Assembly (NCBI RefSeq): GCF_016908975.1
Contig: NZ_JAFBEX010000001.1
Coordinates: 1 to 64,000 of the forward strand
Length of the DNA: 64,000 nucleotides
Direction: 5' to 3'
From: Neobacillus cucumis
GTDB lineage: Bacteria; Bacillota; Bacilli; Bacillales; Cytobacillaceae
The notes under the pieces were generated by a model. That model did no database searches. It worked only from the letters and a program-made list of their open reading frames with translations, and was not told where the DNA came from. Positions within the stretch are counted from its first letter, which is position 1; every line of letters begins with the position of its first letter. Below are positions 44,066-53,761 of the stretch, piece by piece. The position numbers and the translations under genes are program-made.

Positions 44066-44965
44066 TTAGTTTTTCATCTTCGGGTCAAGAACATCTCGGA
44101 GACCATCCCCCATTAAGTTAAAACCTAACACCGTCAGCATGATGGCCATCCCTGGAAAGAACAATGTCCATGGCGCTTGGGTAATATAATTCTTTGAATC
44201 TGCCAGCATCTTCCCCCATTCTGGTGTTGGCGCCTGTGCCCCCATTCCCAGGAATCCAAGTGCTGCTGCTTCAATTATAGATGTGGCAATGGCTAGAGTA
44301 GCTTGGACAATTACTGGTGAAATACTGTTAGGTAAAATATGCAGGAAGAGAATTCGTGAATCCCTCATACCTACAGCTCTTGCAGCCATAATATATTCTT
44401 CTTGTTTAACACTCAGCACCCTCGAGCGGACAAGCCGTCCAAAGTTGGGAATATTTATTACTGCTATAGCAATTAGAGCATTTTGTAAGGATGGGCCAAG
44501 GATGGCCACAACCGCAATAGCTAATAAAATGCTTGGAAATGCAAGCAAAACATCAAAAACACGCGAGATGATGGTATCAACCCAGCGGCCATAATATCCT
44601 GCTATAATTCCTAAGATGGTTCCACAAATAACAGATCCTAAAACAGAGAAAAAGCCAACCCACAGGGAAATTCTAGCTCCATAGACAATACGTGAGAAAA
44701 TGTCACGGCCAAAATCATCTGTGCCGAACCAATGGTGGCCCGAAGGCGGGAGCATACGGTCGGCTAGTACTTGCTCTTTAAAACTATAGGGAGCAAGTAT
44801 CGGGGCCAGTATGGCAATCATGATAAAAAAAACAACAATTCCTAAACCCACTAGTGCTAATCGGTTTTTATAAAATGAAATCCATGCATCCTTCCACGGG
44901 GTAGGCAGCTTCTCTTCAACTACTTCGGCAGCTATATGTGCCGGTCTTTTTGCTAGCTCAGCCAC
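44066..44965 (-). CDS. Oligo-/dipeptide ABC transporter permease, DppC/AppC type
   Basis: A 299-residue inner-membrane subunit with six TM segments. The N-terminal OppC_N segment (LALVGLGIVVFFIMIAILAP) and HWFGTDDFGRDIFSR are family hallmarks. The EAA loop that contacts the ATPases is at EAAALGFLGMGAQAPTPEWG. The GTG start at 44965 follows GGAGGGG by eight bases. It is the last gene of the operon in order appD-F-A-B-C. Confidence 0.93.
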   Translation of the reverse strand: MAELAKRPAHIAAEVVEEKLPTPWKDAWISFYKNRLALVGLGIVVFFIMIAILAPILAPYSFKEQVLADRMLPPSGHHWFGTDDFGRDIFSRIVYGARISLWVGFFSVLGSVICGTILGIIAGYYGRWVDTIISRVFDVLLAFPSILLAIAVVAILGPSLQNALIAIAVINIPNFGRLVRSRVLSVKQEEYIMAARAVGMRDSRILFLHILPNSISPVIVQATLAIATSIIEAAALGFLGMGAQAPTPEWGKMLADSKNYITQAPWTLFFPGMAIMLTVLGFNLMGDGLRDVLDPKMKN

Positions 44966-44980
44966 TCATAAACCCCTCCC

Positions 44981-45988
44981 TTATTTGGTATATTTAATTC
45001 TTGGATCTATAAAAACGTATAATAAATCCACTATTAGATTGATAAGAACAAAGATAGCCGCGATGATTAAAATGCCTGACTGAATCACCGGATAATCGCG
45101 ATAACCAATCGCATCATATAAATATCTGCCGATTCCTGGCCAGCCAAAGATTGTTTCTGTCAGGATGGCACCACCCAACAGAAGGCCTGTTTGCAGCCCA
45201 ATGATTGTTAATACCGGAATAATGGCATTTTTTAATGAGTGTTTATAGACTACCCCAAACATACTTAGACCTTTTGCTCTTGCTGTACGGATGTAATCGG
45301 ATTTCATCACTTCAAGCATGGCCGTACGAGTCATCCTGGCTATAATCGCCATCGGAATGGTAGCTAGCGCTATGCTTGGAAGGATCAAATGTTTGAGCAC
45401 TACGATAAACTGATCAAATCTACCTTGTAGCAATGTATCTAGTAAGTAAAGATTGGTAATAGCGGATATAGGATCCCGAACATCCTCTCTTCCTGTAGTT
45501 GGGAGCCACCCTAAATGTATGGAAAATACCCACTGCTCCATTAATCCAAGCCAAAATATTGGAAGTGATACTCCAACAAGAGCAAGGACCATGGCAGCAT
45601 AATCAAACCATGATTTTGAGAACCAAGCACTAACAATCCCTGCGTTTACTCCTATAACAACAGCAATACACATGGATACAATCGTTAATTCCGCTGTTGC
45701 AGCAAGGAAAGGCCAAATTTCCTGATTAATTGAACCTCTTGTCCTCAAAGAAATGCCTAAATCTCCATGGAGCAATGCTTTTATATATTCGAAATATTGT
45801 ATATACCAAGGTCTGTCCAATCCTAGTTGCTTTGTCAGCACAGCAATCGATTCTTCCGTTGCTCTTTGACCAAGAATGACTTGGGCTGGATTCCCAGGAA
45901 TGGCATGGATAATCGCAAAAACAACCAGGGTCATCCCAATTAAAACGGGTATTAAAGAGAACAGGCGGCGGACTGTGTAAGTAAACAA
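44981..45988 (-). CDS. Oligo-/dipeptide ABC transporter permease, DppB/AppB type
   Basis: A 335-residue permease with six TM segments. It starts with TVRRLFSLIPVLIGMTLVVF, and QLGLDRPWYIQYF (periplasmic loop of the family) follows. The EAA-type motif is ILTETIFGWPGIGRYLYDAI. The TTG start at 45988 follows AGAGGTGA. It pairs with the downstream permease to form the channel. Confidence 0.93.
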   Translation of the reverse strand: MFTYTVRRLFSLIPVLIGMTLVVFAIIHAIPGNPAQVILGQRATEESIAVLTKQLGLDRPWYIQYFEYIKALLHGDLGISLRTRGSINQEIWPFLAATAELTIVSMCIAVVIGVNAGIVSAWFSKSWFDYAAMVLALVGVSLPIFWLGLMEQWVFSIHLGWLPTTGREDVRDPISAITNLYLLDTLLQGRFDQFIVVLKHLILPSIALATIPMAIIARMTRTAMLEVMKSDYIRTARAKGLSMFGVVYKHSLKNAIIPVLTIIGLQTGLLLGGAILTETIFGWPGIGRYLYDAIGYRDYPVIQSGILIIAAIFVLINLIVDLLYVFIDPRIKYTK

Positions 45989-46049
45989 TTCTTTTCACCT
46001 CTTTTGTATTGAATAAAAGAGAGGGAAAAATCCCTCCCTTTTTACCTTC

Positions 46050-47666
46050 TTATTTGAATTCAACTTTTGTCAGAGGTTCTGAGCCTGTTGGGTTCGGCAG
46101 ATAATTAACTACGTCTTTCGCTGCTGCTAATAATGGTGTAGAGTGTACGAGCGGCACCCATGGAGCATCATCATGGATAATCACTTGAGCTTGCTCATAA
46201 AGGGCATTACGCTTTGCCTGGTCTGTTTCTGTCTGGGCTTTAATTAAGATATCGTGCAATTGGTCATTGCTGTAGTAGGAATAGTTATTACTTCCAATGC
46301 TGTCTTTATCAAGCAAGGTGTATAAGAAGTTATCGGGATCACCATTATCCCCTGTCCATCCAAGCATGAACATATCAAACTCACCTTTAGCTGCTTTCTC
46401 TAAATAGGTTGCCCAGTCAACCGATTGTATTTTGACTTTGACACCAATCTTACTTAGGCTTTCTTGAATGACCTCTGCTACCTTTTGTGCTTCAGGCATA
46501 TACGGACGAGCTACCGGCATCGCCCAAAGGTCCGTTTCAAATCCTTTTTCGTAACCGGCCTCTTTTAATAATTGTTTGGCTTTCTCTAAATCATATGGGT
46601 ACGGCTCAATGGACTTGTTATAGCCTTCAATCGAAGGAGGCATTGGATTAACAGCCTCTAAAGCCTTACCTCCATAAAACGCATCGATAATCGCTTTTTT
46701 ATCAATCGCGTAATTCATCGCTTGGCGAACAAGCTTGTTGTCAAATGGCTTATGAGTGGTAGTTAATCCAATATACCCTACGTTCATAGATGGACGTTCA
46801 ATCACTTGGAGCTGGTCATTTGCTTTTACTGTTGCTTCATCTGAATTGTTCAAACCATCCATTATGTCTATTTCGCCATTAGCTAGGGCGTTAAGACGAG
46901 CCGTATTTTCAGGAATGACACGAAAAACAACTTTGTTTAACTTAGGATAGCCTTTTTGCCAGTAATCAGGGTTTTTCTCGAGGGTAATTGAGTCGTTTTC
47001 TTTCCAATCAACAAATTTAAAAGGACCTGTTCCAACAGGATGTTCTCTAAATTTGTCACCGTATTTTTTAACAGCCGTCGGACTGGCAATTCCAAACGGA
47101 GACATGGCCAAGTTCTTTAGGAATGGCGCCTGTGGTCTGGTCAATACAAACTGAACGGTATAATCATCAATGGCTTTTACCTCTTTAATAACGTGACCTT
47201 TATCCCCTTTATAACCACCAAACATGGTGTAGTAAGGGAAGCTGTCCGCGTTTCCATTCATCCAGCGGTCAAAGTTAAATACAACTGCTTCTGCATTAAA
47301 ATCCGTGCCATCGTGGAATTTAACTCCTTGCCGAAGATTAAATGTGTAAGTTAATCCATCCGGAGTAACTTCCCATGATTCAGCAAGTCCGGGGTGAATA
47401 GTGGTGTCTTGGTCGCCATATTGTAGTAGGTTTTCAAAAATGTTGTCGGTTACTTTAAATGTTTCTCCTTCTGTTGAGGTTATAGGGTCTAATGAGGTAG
47501 AATCTCCTCCACGGCCATATACGAGAGTATCCTTTTTCGTTTCACTTCCAGAGGCAGGTTCTTTCTTTCCCCCTGCTTGGTTTGATTTGCTGTTGCACCC
47601 AGCCAAAAACATACTAATGGCTAGCAAAGCGATCAACAGCAGTTTAAAAGAACTTTTTTTCCTCAT
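46050..47666 (-). CDS. Peptide-binding lipoprotein (SBP family 5), DppA-like
   Basis: A 538-residue extracytoplasmic solute receptor. The lipoprotein signal ends in LAGC (cysteine about residue 24), so it is lipid-anchored outside the membrane. SBP family 5 features: VYGRGGDSTSLDP, AESWEVTPDGLTYTFNLRQGVKFHDG and HKPFDNKLVRQAMNYAID. It resembles E. coli DppA more than OppA, suggesting dipeptides; heme or glutathione are also known substrates of the class. The ATG at 47666 lies after GGGAGGA; the codon at 47684 is inside that site. Confidence 0.92.
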   Translation of the reverse strand: MRKKSSFKLLLIALLAISMFLAGCNSKSNQAGGKKEPASGSETKKDTLVYGRGGDSTSLDPITSTEGETFKVTDNIFENLLQYGDQDTTIHPGLAESWEVTPDGLTYTFNLRQGVKFHDGTDFNAEAVVFNFDRWMNGNADSFPYYTMFGGYKGDKGHVIKEVKAIDDYTVQFVLTRPQAPFLKNLAMSPFGIASPTAVKKYGDKFREHPVGTGPFKFVDWKENDSITLEKNPDYWQKGYPKLNKVVFRVIPENTARLNALANGEIDIMDGLNNSDEATVKANDQLQVIERPSMNVGYIGLTTTHKPFDNKLVRQAMNYAIDKKAIIDAFYGGKALEAVNPMPPSIEGYNKSIEPYPYDLEKAKQLLKEAGYEKGFETDLWAMPVARPYMPEAQKVAEVIQESLSKIGVKVKIQSVDWATYLEKAAKGEFDMFMLGWTGDNGDPDNFLYTLLDKDSIGSNNYSYYSNDQLHDILIKAQTETDQAKRNALYEQAQVIIHDDAPWVPLVHSTPLLAAAKDVVNYLPNPTGSEPLTKVEFK

Positions 47667-47716
47667 AACGTTTGTTCCTCCCAATTATTTTTATTTATTA
47701 TCATGAATGAGACATA

Positions 47717-48685
47717 TCACTTGTTATATAAGTGACATGCAACAAGATGACCCTTTAGATCATGTTCTCGAGGTCTAGTTGTTTTACAAATATCCAATCC
47801 CTGTGAACACCTGGTATGGAAGGCACAGCCTGATGGAGGGTTTGCTGGACTTGGCATCTCACCCTCAATGAAAATCATTTCCTTCTTACTATCGGGGTCC
47901 GGAATAGGTACCGCTGCAAGCAGTGCCTTTGTATAAGGATGATACGAATTTTGATATAACTCTTCACTTTCGGCTAACTCTATCAATCTTCCTAAATACA
48001 TCACACCGACCCGATTACAAATGTGTCTGACTACCCCTAAATCATGGGAAATAAATATATAGGTAAGCTGAAACTCGTTTTGAATATCCTTCATTAAATT
48101 TAGGACTTGGGCCTGAATAGAAACATCTAATGCTGAGACGGGTTCATCGGCAATAATCAGCTTTGGTTTCGTCATAAGTGCCTTGGCTATTCCAATCCGC
48201 TGACGCTGTCCGCCGCTAAATTGATGAGGATATCGTTTGGCGTGGTAGCTGCTCAAGCCAACTACGTCAAGCATATCCCTTACCTGCTTCCGCCTTTCTT
48301 CTTTTGTCCCTATTCCATGTACAATCAATGGCTCTTCAAGAATCTGTTCAATTGAATGTCTGGGGTTTAAGGAGGCATAAGGATCTTGAAAGACCATTTG
48401 TATATCGCGCCGCAATCTTCTTAATTCTGACTTTGACATTCTAGTAATTTCTTGATCTTCGAAGAGAATCTTCCCGCTGCTGGCTTCAATCAAGCGCATC
48501 AGTAAGCGTCCAGTAGTCGATTTCCCACAGCCGCTTTCACCGACAATACCGAGCGTTTCTCCTTTTTTTACATAAAAAGAAACATCATCCACAGCCTTTA
48601 CTTCCCCTTGTTTCCTGCCAAAAAGTCCACCTGTTATCGGAAAGTATTTTTTAAGACCATTAACCTCAAGTAGTAACTCCGGCAT
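47717..48685 (-). CDS. Peptide ABC transporter ATPase, DppF/AppF type
   Basis: A 322-residue ATPase. Walker A GESGCGKST, signature FSGGQRQR, Walker B LIIADEPVSALD, switch ISHDLGVVRH. The C-terminal oligopeptide/dipeptide domain has CAFHTRC, typical for this family and often linked to a 4Fe-4S-like cysteine set. ATG 48685 follows GGAGGGGA; it overlaps the 3' end of the preceding ATPase by 20 bp. Confidence 0.93.
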   Translation of the reverse strand: MPELLLEVNGLKKYFPITGGLFGRKQGEVKAVDDVSFYVKKGETLGIVGESGCGKSTTGRLLMRLIEASSGKILFEDQEITRMSKSELRRLRRDIQMVFQDPYASLNPRHSIEQILEEPLIVHGIGTKEERRKQVRDMLDVVGLSSYHAKRYPHQFSGGQRQRIGIAKALMTKPKLIIADEPVSALDVSIQAQVLNLMKDIQNEFQLTYIFISHDLGVVRHICNRVGVMYLGRLIELAESEELYQNSYHPYTKALLAAVPIPDPDSKKEMIFIEGEMPSPANPPSGCAFHTRCSQGLDICKTTRPREHDLKGHLVACHLYNK

Positions 48686-49679
48686 GCTGATCACTCCCCT
48701 CCTTTACTGAATGTAAAAAGCAGCGTACTAAATGTCCATCATTGCTAGAAACATATAATTTCGGATCTTCCGTTTGGCACCTTGCAAAGGACTCTGAACA
48801 TCTAGCAGCAAAGCGGCAGCCTTGTTTCACTGTACCTGGCGCCGGGACTGTTCCCGGAATACTATAGAGCCGTTCTTTATGTTCTCTTATATCGGGTGCG
48901 GATTTTAATAGTCCCTTTGTATAGGGATGCCCAGGATTCTTCAGTACTTCCCTGACTTCACCTTGCTCCACAATTTGCCCTGCATACATGACCATCACTT
49001 TTTCACAAATACTTGCAACAACTCCTAAATCATGCGTAATGAGGATGATAGAAGTATTCGTTTTTTTATTTAACTCCTTCATTAGCGCGAGAATTTGCGC
49101 TTGAATCGTGACATCTAGTGCTGTTGTGGGCTCGTCCGCTATTAATACCTCAGGATGGCAGGCCATTGCCATTGCAATCATTACCCGCTGCCTCATCCCT
49201 CCTGATAATTGGTGAGGATACTCCTTTAAAATCCCTTCTACTCTAGGAATCCCAACAAGCCGCAATAATTCGATACTACGCATCTTTGATTCTTTTTTTG
49301 TTAGATTGGTATGTAACCGAATCGTTTCCTTTAGTTGGTTCCCAATGGTGAATAAAGGATTTAAGGATGTCATTGGTTCCTGAAAAATCATGGATATTTG
49401 ATTACCACGTATTTTTCTCCACTCGCTCTCAGAAATATTCGTTATCTCTTTTTCCTCAAAAATAATGCTGCCATTGTCCACTTTTCCCTGAGGCGATGGT
49501 ATTAACCCCATTACAGATAAGGCGGTGACACTCTTGCCGCTTCCTGATTCACCAACGATTCCGAGTATTTCTCCCTCTTTTAATTCAAAACTCACTCCAT
49601 CAACAGCAGGGATATATTTCCCTCCCGATTGAAATGACACTTTTAAATCATTAATTCGCAGAATAGGCCCTTTCTCCAC
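48666..49679 (-). CDS. Peptide ABC transporter ATPase, DppD/AppD type
   Basis: A ~337-residue ATPase and first gene of the operon. Walker [10 protein letters not shown], signature LSGGMRQR, Walker [12 protein letters not shown], then [10 protein letters not shown], and a C-terminal CRFAARC segment. The start is uncertain: GTG 49679 with AGGTG five bases upstream is preferred, but GTG 49685 and a TTG at 49718 are possible. Gene order appD-F-A-B-C is that of B. subtilis app rather than opp. Confidence 0.9.
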   Translation of the reverse strand: MEKGPILRINDLKVSFQSGGKYIPAVDGVSFELKEGEILGIVGESGSGKSVTALSVMGLIPSPQGKVDNGSIIFEEKEITNISESEWRKIRGNQISMIFQEPMTSLNPLFTIGNQLKETIRLHTNLTKKESKMRSIELLRLVGIPRVEGILKEYPHQLSGGMRQRVMIAMAMACHPEVLIADEPTTALDVTIQAQILALMKELNKKTNTSIILITHDLGVVASICEKVMVMYAGQIVEQGEVREVLKNPGHPYTKGLLKSAPDIREHKERLYSIPGTVPAPGTVKQGCRFAARCSESFARCQTEDPKLYVSSNDGHLVRCFLHSVKEGSDQHAGVTT

Positions 49680-49799
49680 CTTCACACCTACTTTTCTCTT
49701 TTCTACTATTCGAAACAAAAGCTTCTATAATCTATTGAATTTTAGAACCAATTATTCATACAACTTTTCGACTTTCCACTTTAAAGAATTGACTAAACT

Positions 49800-49834
49800 A
49801 AAAAATGGTGCCTGACACCATAGTGTCAGGCACC
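49800..49834 (-). terminator. Terminator and dispersed palindrome after merR
   Basis: GGTGCCTGACACcatagtGTGTCAGGCACC-type palindrome: GGTGCCTGACAC pairs with GTGTCAGGCACC (49807-49834), followed on the minus strand by ATTTTTTAG. It lies 4 bp after the MerR gene's stop codon. Related sequences occur at 50844 and, degenerate, at 61421. Confidence 0.8.
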
Positions 49835-49838
49835 TAGA

Positions 49839-50603
49839 TTACTTCTTGATCCCAGTGTAAATATTTATCGCATCTCTTAAAAATTCAGCTGTACCGGGCT
49901 GCTCCTTATCATAGTAAGCAGTAAATCTTTCATCATCAACATACATTTGAGCAAGACCGGCATGGGCCTCTTTACTGTATTCGTTCCAATAAAACAATAA
50001 CCATTGCTTATGCAGCTCAGCCGCTTTTTGGGCCAATTCTCCTTTAGGATCACCTGTTTTAAAAGCCTCCGCTAAAGTGAGTTTGATTTTTTCAGCTAAC
50101 GCAGTTACTTCATTATACTGCACCTCGGTCATATTCGTTACCTTAGCATTCGATTGATCTACCTTGTCATTACCATATTTTTGGCGTATTTCTTGCCCAA
50201 ATTGTTTTTCATTATCCTCAATCATCTTTTTCTTAAAACCTTCGAACTTTTCTTTATTAGACATCTCCATTCTCCCTTCCGTTAACGCAATAGTTTTATC
50301 GACATTAGCAATTAATAACTCTAATTGCTTCTTTTTCTCAAGGAGTTTTTCACGATGTTCTCTAAGTGCGGCCGCACCATCAAATGAAGGATCTGTGATT
50401 ATTTCTTTAATTTTATCTAAGCTGACATCTAATTCTCTAAAAAAAAGAATCTGCTGCAGCCGGTCGACTTCTTCCTGGCCATAGATCCGATATCCTGACG
50501 AACTAATTCTTGCCGGCTTAAGAATCCCTATTTCGTCATAGTATCTTAGCGTTCTAGTGCTGATACCCGCCAAAGAAGCCAACCTTTGCACTGTATACTC
50601 CAC
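49839..50603 (-). CDS. MerR-family regulator with TipAS drug-sensing domain
   Basis: A 254-residue regulator. The N-terminal winged HTH (residues 1-70) has the MerR signature STRTLRYYDEIGIL-P. A coiled linker with KLLEKKKQLELL follows, then a TipAS domain (about 130-250) resembling those of Mta and TipA. Such proteins activate drug-efflux genes upon ligand binding. The GTG start at 50603 follows GAGGAGGTGA. No exporter is adjacent; the peptide ABC operon downstream is separated by a terminator, so its target is unknown. Confidence 0.93.
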   Translation of the reverse strand: MEYTVQRLASLAGISTRTLRYYDEIGILKPARISSSGYRIYGQEEVDRLQQILFFRELDVSLDKIKEIITDPSFDGAAALREHREKLLEKKKQLELLIANVDKTIALTEGRMEMSNKEKFEGFKKKMIEDNEKQFGQEIRQKYGNDKVDQSNAKVTNMTEVQYNEVTALAEKIKLTLAEAFKTGDPKGELAQKAAELHKQWLLFYWNEYSKEAHAGLAQMYVDDERFTAYYDKEQPGTAEFLRDAINIYTGIKK

Positions 50604-50682
50604 ACCATCACCTCCTCTAAATCAACAATACACCTTTACGCAACGTCAAAGTCAATCACTGTAAAGCCTATTTTTAAAAGTA

Positions 50683-50815
50683 AAGCGCAAGCGCCTTGCT
50701 CAGCCCCGACAAGCACAAGACAAGCCAGCCGAAAGGTTGCTTTTTAACCTTTTGGATGGCTTGTCTTGTGACCTCGAGGGGCTAGGCGCTAGAGCTGGAC
50801 AATTCTCAAAGTCAA
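50683..50815 (+). repeat. Interspersed hairpin repeat, type B, copy 4
   Basis: Left end AAAGCGCAAGCGCCTTGCTCAGCCCC, right end GGGGCTAGGCGCTAGAGCTGGACA followed by ATTCTCAAAGTCAATTTT. The core CACAAGACAAGCC pairs with GGCTTGTCTTGTG and AAAGGTT with AACCTTT. Its outer parts match the copy at 30850 almost base for base, including 14 bp beyond the right end. Confidence 0.85.
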
Positions 50816-50998
50816 TTTTTATAATTTCTTATCTTAAAAAAAAATGGTGCCTGTCACCAATTAAATAGAGTGAATAATAATTCTTGTCAGAAATGAGATA
50901 TTATTCCCAAAAAACTTTCTTTTTACCCTTGGTAATCCTGAATATATTGAATTATCTAGGTTTTTATTTATTACAAATCTATTTTCCAAAAAAAGTTT

Positions 50999-51027
50999 TT
51001 GACAATTCAAAAATACAAAATTATTAT
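50999..51027 (+). promoter_or_regulatory. POT transporter promoter (sigma-A)
   Basis: A perfect -35 TTGACA (50999-51004) and -10 TATTAT (51022-51027) are 17 bp apart, 27 bp before the start codon. Confidence 0.75.
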
Positions 51028-51053
51028 AGAATAATGTAAAAGGAGGTTATTTA

Positions 51054-52550
51054 ATGTCAAACATAAATAAACAGAAAATTGTGGATAGTGTACCTCAGAA
51101 AGGATTCTTTGGTCACCCAAAAGGTTTATTTACCCTTTTCTTCACCGAATTCTGGGAGAGATTTTCGTATTACGGAATGAGAGCTATTCTCGTTTACTAT
51201 ATGTATTATAGTGTAACCAAGGGCGGTTTAGGCATGGACCAAACCTTGGCATTGTCTATTATGTCCATTTATGGTTCCCTCGTATATATGTCAGGGATTA
51301 TTGGCGGCTGGTTCGCTGACCGTATCTTTGGTACCTCAAAAGCAGTTTTCATTGGTGGAATTCTCATTATGCTGGGTCACATTGCCCTTGCCATTCCTGG
51401 AAGTATCGCCTTTTTCTTTGTTTCAATGGTACTAATTGTCTTGGGTACCGGATTATTAAAACCAAATGTTTCAACCGTTGTTGGTGAAATGTATGCTGAA
51501 AACGATAACCGCCGTGATGCTGGTTTTAGTATTTTTTACATGGGTATTAACGCAGGTGCCTTTCTTTCACCATTAATTGTTGGATCTAAAACCATCATGA
51601 ATACTAGCTTCCACTTGGGATTTGGTATCGCAGCGGTAGGTATGTTCCTTGGACTTATTTTATTCCTTATAACAAAGAAGAAAAACCTTGGACTTGCTGG
51701 AACAACGGTAACAAACCCGTTTACATCTGCTGAAAAGAAAAAAGTATATACTTATTTCGCTTTTGCGATTATTGTTATTGCTATTATTTGTTTTATGACG
51801 ATTCCAAGTGGGAAATTAACATTTGAAGGATTTATTAATATTGTAAGTATTCTAGGAATACTAATTCCAACTATTTACTTTATTCGTATGTACACAAGCC
51901 CTAAAACTACATCTGTAGAGCGCTCACGTGTTATTGCATATATTCCGTTATTTATTGCTTCCGTGATGTTCTGGGCTATTCAGGAGCAGGGTTCTACCAT
52001 CCTTGCAAACTATGCTGATAAACGTACACAATTAGATTTTGCTGGATTGCATATTTCTCCAGCGTGGTTTCAATCATTAAACCCTTTATTTATTATTGTA
52101 TTGGCTCCAGTATTCGCGGCAATTTGGGTGAAATTAGGAAAGCGTGAGCCTTCCATTCCGCAAAAATTTTCACTTGGCTTATTATTTGCCGGTTTATCCT
52201 TTATGGTGATTCTTGTTCCTGCTTATTTCGGTGGAACGGACTCGTTAGTAAATCCATTATGGCTCGTTCTTAGTTATCTAATTGTTGTATTAGGTGAATT
52301 ATGTTTATCACCTGTTGGACTATCAGCTACTACAAAATTAGCCCCAGCAGCATTTTCTGCGCAAACGATGAGTTTGTGGTTCTTATCAAGTGCAGCTGCC
52401 CAGGCATTAAATGCACAGGTAGTTAAATTCTATACACCTGCATCAGAAATGACCTACTTTGGTGTAATCGGCGGTGCTTCCATCGTCCTTGGGATGATTC
52501 TATTAATGCTAGCACCAAAGATTCAGGGATTAATGAAAGGCATTCGGTAA
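51054..52550 (+). CDS. Proton-dependent di-/tripeptide transporter (POT/PTR family)
   Basis: A 498-residue membrane transporter with about 14 TM segments that brings in di- and tripeptides with protons. The family's TM1 motif EFWERFSYYGMR is at residues 25-36, and GGWFADRIFG follows in the TM2-3 loop. The conserved GELCLSPVGLS and QEQGSTI motifs lie in the second half. It resembles B. subtilis YclF/DtpT. AGGAGG lies nine bases before the ATG. It gives a second peptide uptake route beside the ABC system at 44-49.7 kb. Confidence 0.94.
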   Translation: MSNINKQKIVDSVPQKGFFGHPKGLFTLFFTEFWERFSYYGMRAILVYYMYYSVTKGGLGMDQTLALSIMSIYGSLVYMSGIIGGWFADRIFGTSKAVFIGGILIMLGHIALAIPGSIAFFFVSMVLIVLGTGLLKPNVSTVVGEMYAENDNRRDAGFSIFYMGINAGAFLSPLIVGSKTIMNTSFHLGFGIAAVGMFLGLILFLITKKKNLGLAGTTVTNPFTSAEKKKVYTYFAFAIIVIAIICFMTIPSGKLTFEGFINIVSILGILIPTIYFIRMYTSPKTTSVERSRVIAYIPLFIASVMFWAIQEQGSTILANYADKRTQLDFAGLHISPAWFQSLNPLFIIVLAPVFAAIWVKLGKREPSIPQKFSLGLLFAGLSFMVILVPAYFGGTDSLVNPLWLVLSYLIVVLGELCLSPVGLSATTKLAPAAFSAQTMSLWFLSSAAAQALNAQVVKFYTPASEMTYFGVIGGASIVLGMILLMLAPKIQGLMKGIR

Positions 52551-52598
52551 AAAAAAAGGTGAAAATCTCTTTTAATTAAAAGAGAACTTTCACCTTTT
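52551..52598. terminator. Bidirectional terminator after the POT gene
   Basis: AAAAAAAGGTGAAA pairs with TTTCACCTTTTTTT; CTCTTTT and AAAAGAG form the inner stem around AATT. It lies between the convergent POT and 78-residue protein genes. Confidence 0.9.
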
Positions 52599-52599
52599 T

Positions 52600-52836
52600 T
52601 TATTTATCTGTAAGATTATTCAATTCATCCATTAACTGTTTCGTCCGTTTGGCGTTACCTTGGGCAAAGTTCTCAAGTCGCTCTTTTAATACATCATTAT
52701 CATGAATTCGCTCTGCTGTTATGAGATACGTCCGCATCAACTCTTCTTCCATTTCTTTAGAATTTTCAAGAATGGCTGCAAGTTTTTCCTTTTCTTCGTT
52801 ATCCTTATCCTTATTGGTAAACGGATTCAAATCCAT
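52600..52836 (-). CDS. Conserved-looking small helical protein, function unknown
   Basis: A 78-residue hydrophilic, strongly charged protein predicted to be helical, with coiled-coil-like repeats (KEKLAAILENSKEMEEELM). No signal or TM segment is present. It is supported by an excellent Shine-Dalgarno, AAAGGAGGTCC, about nine bases before the ATG, and by flanking terminators on both sides. I do not recognise the family. Confidence 0.7.
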   Translation of the reverse strand: MDLNPFTNKDKDNEEKEKLAAILENSKEMEEELMRTYLITAERIHDNDVLKERLENFAQGNAKRTKQLMDELNNLTDK

Positions 52837-52966
52837 TGAGAAAGGACCTCCTTTTTTTACTTATATCCTTCCCTAACCAACTTGGATTTATATTATTTAT
52901 TTAATTGACTATCATATATAACATCATTAAGAGCTTGTTGTAATGTACCTTTGAATTCTGCGATAA

Positions 52967-53000
52967 AAAAGAGCCCATCCTTAAAAAGATGAGCTCTACT
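52967..53000 (-). terminator. Terminator of the polar amino acid ABC operon
   Basis: On the minus strand GAGCTCATC pairs with GATGGGCTC, with TTTTTTATC after the stem, close to the ATPase stop codon. Confidence 0.8.
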
Positions 53001-53002
53001 GT

Positions 53003-53746
53003 TTATAAACTTCGGTTTAAAAAAGCCTTTGTTCGTTCAAATTGAGGATTGGTAAAAATTTCAGACGGAGGTCCAGACTCGATAATCTCCCCATTGTCCA
53101 TGAAGATAACCCGATTTGCTACTTCTTTTGCAAAACCCATTTCATGTGTAACCACAATCATGGTCATATGCGATTCTGCTAAATTCTTCATTACTTGAAG
53201 AACTTCCCCTGTTAATTCAGGATCAAGAGCTGAGGTAGGCTCATCAAACAATAGGATATCAGGGCTCATCATAAGTGCCCGTGCAATGGCTACGCGCTGC
53301 TTTTGCCCGCCCGATAAATTAGCTGGATACGCCTTAGCTCGGTTTAATAGACCGATTTTATCAAGAAGTTCCGAGCTTCGCTGCTCCAGGGCGGCAGCAG
53401 TTTCCTTTTTCACCAATTTAGGAGCAATCATCAAATTTTCCTGAACAGTGAGATGCGGGAACAAATTAAAATGCTGAAAAACCATTCCCATTTTGGCGGT
53501 AATCTGCTTGATTTCAGAGAGTTTTGGATAGACCCCCTCTTTCACCAAATAATCCCCTGCAACACTGATACTGCCTGCGTCAACTTGTTCAAGGTGGACA
53601 AGACTTCGAAGCATCGTGCTTTTACCGGAACCAGACGGACCGATGACTGCTACAACATCATTTTTATTTACATCAAAAGTAATATTTTTTAAAACATCTA
53701 AATTCCCATAAGATTTTTTGAGGTTTGAAACTTCAATGATTGACAT
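53003..53746 (-). CDS. Polar amino acid ABC transporter ATPase (GlnQ-like)
   Basis: A 247-residue ATPase. Walker [11 protein letters not shown]-loop [13 protein letters not shown], signature LSGGQKQR, Walker [16 protein letters not shown], switch VTHEMGFA. These are typical of the PAAT family (GlnQ, HisP, ArtP). GGGTGA precedes the ATG. It is the last gene of a three-gene operon: receptor, permease, ATPase. Confidence 0.94.
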   Translation of the reverse strand: MSIIEVSNLKKSYGNLDVLKNITFDVNKNDVVAVIGPSGSGKSTMLRSLVHLEQVDAGSISVAGDYLVKEGVYPKLSEIKQITAKMGMVFQHFNLFPHLTVQENLMIAPKLVKKETAAALEQRSSELLDKIGLLNRAKAYPANLSGGQKQRVAIARALMMSPDILLFDEPTSALDPELTGEVLQVMKNLAESHMTMIVVTHEMGFAKEVANRVIFMDNGEIIESGPPSEIFTNPQFERTKAFLNRSL

Positions 53747-53761
53747 AAATCACCCATACCT

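Larger units (their letters stand above)
50604..51053. other. 450-bp region between merR and POT transporter
   Basis: It holds a type B repeat (50683-50815), a short GGTGCCTGTCACC palindrome (50844-50856), an AT-rich stretch with no recognised feature, and the POT promoter (50999-51027). No coding potential was recognised. Confidence 0.7.
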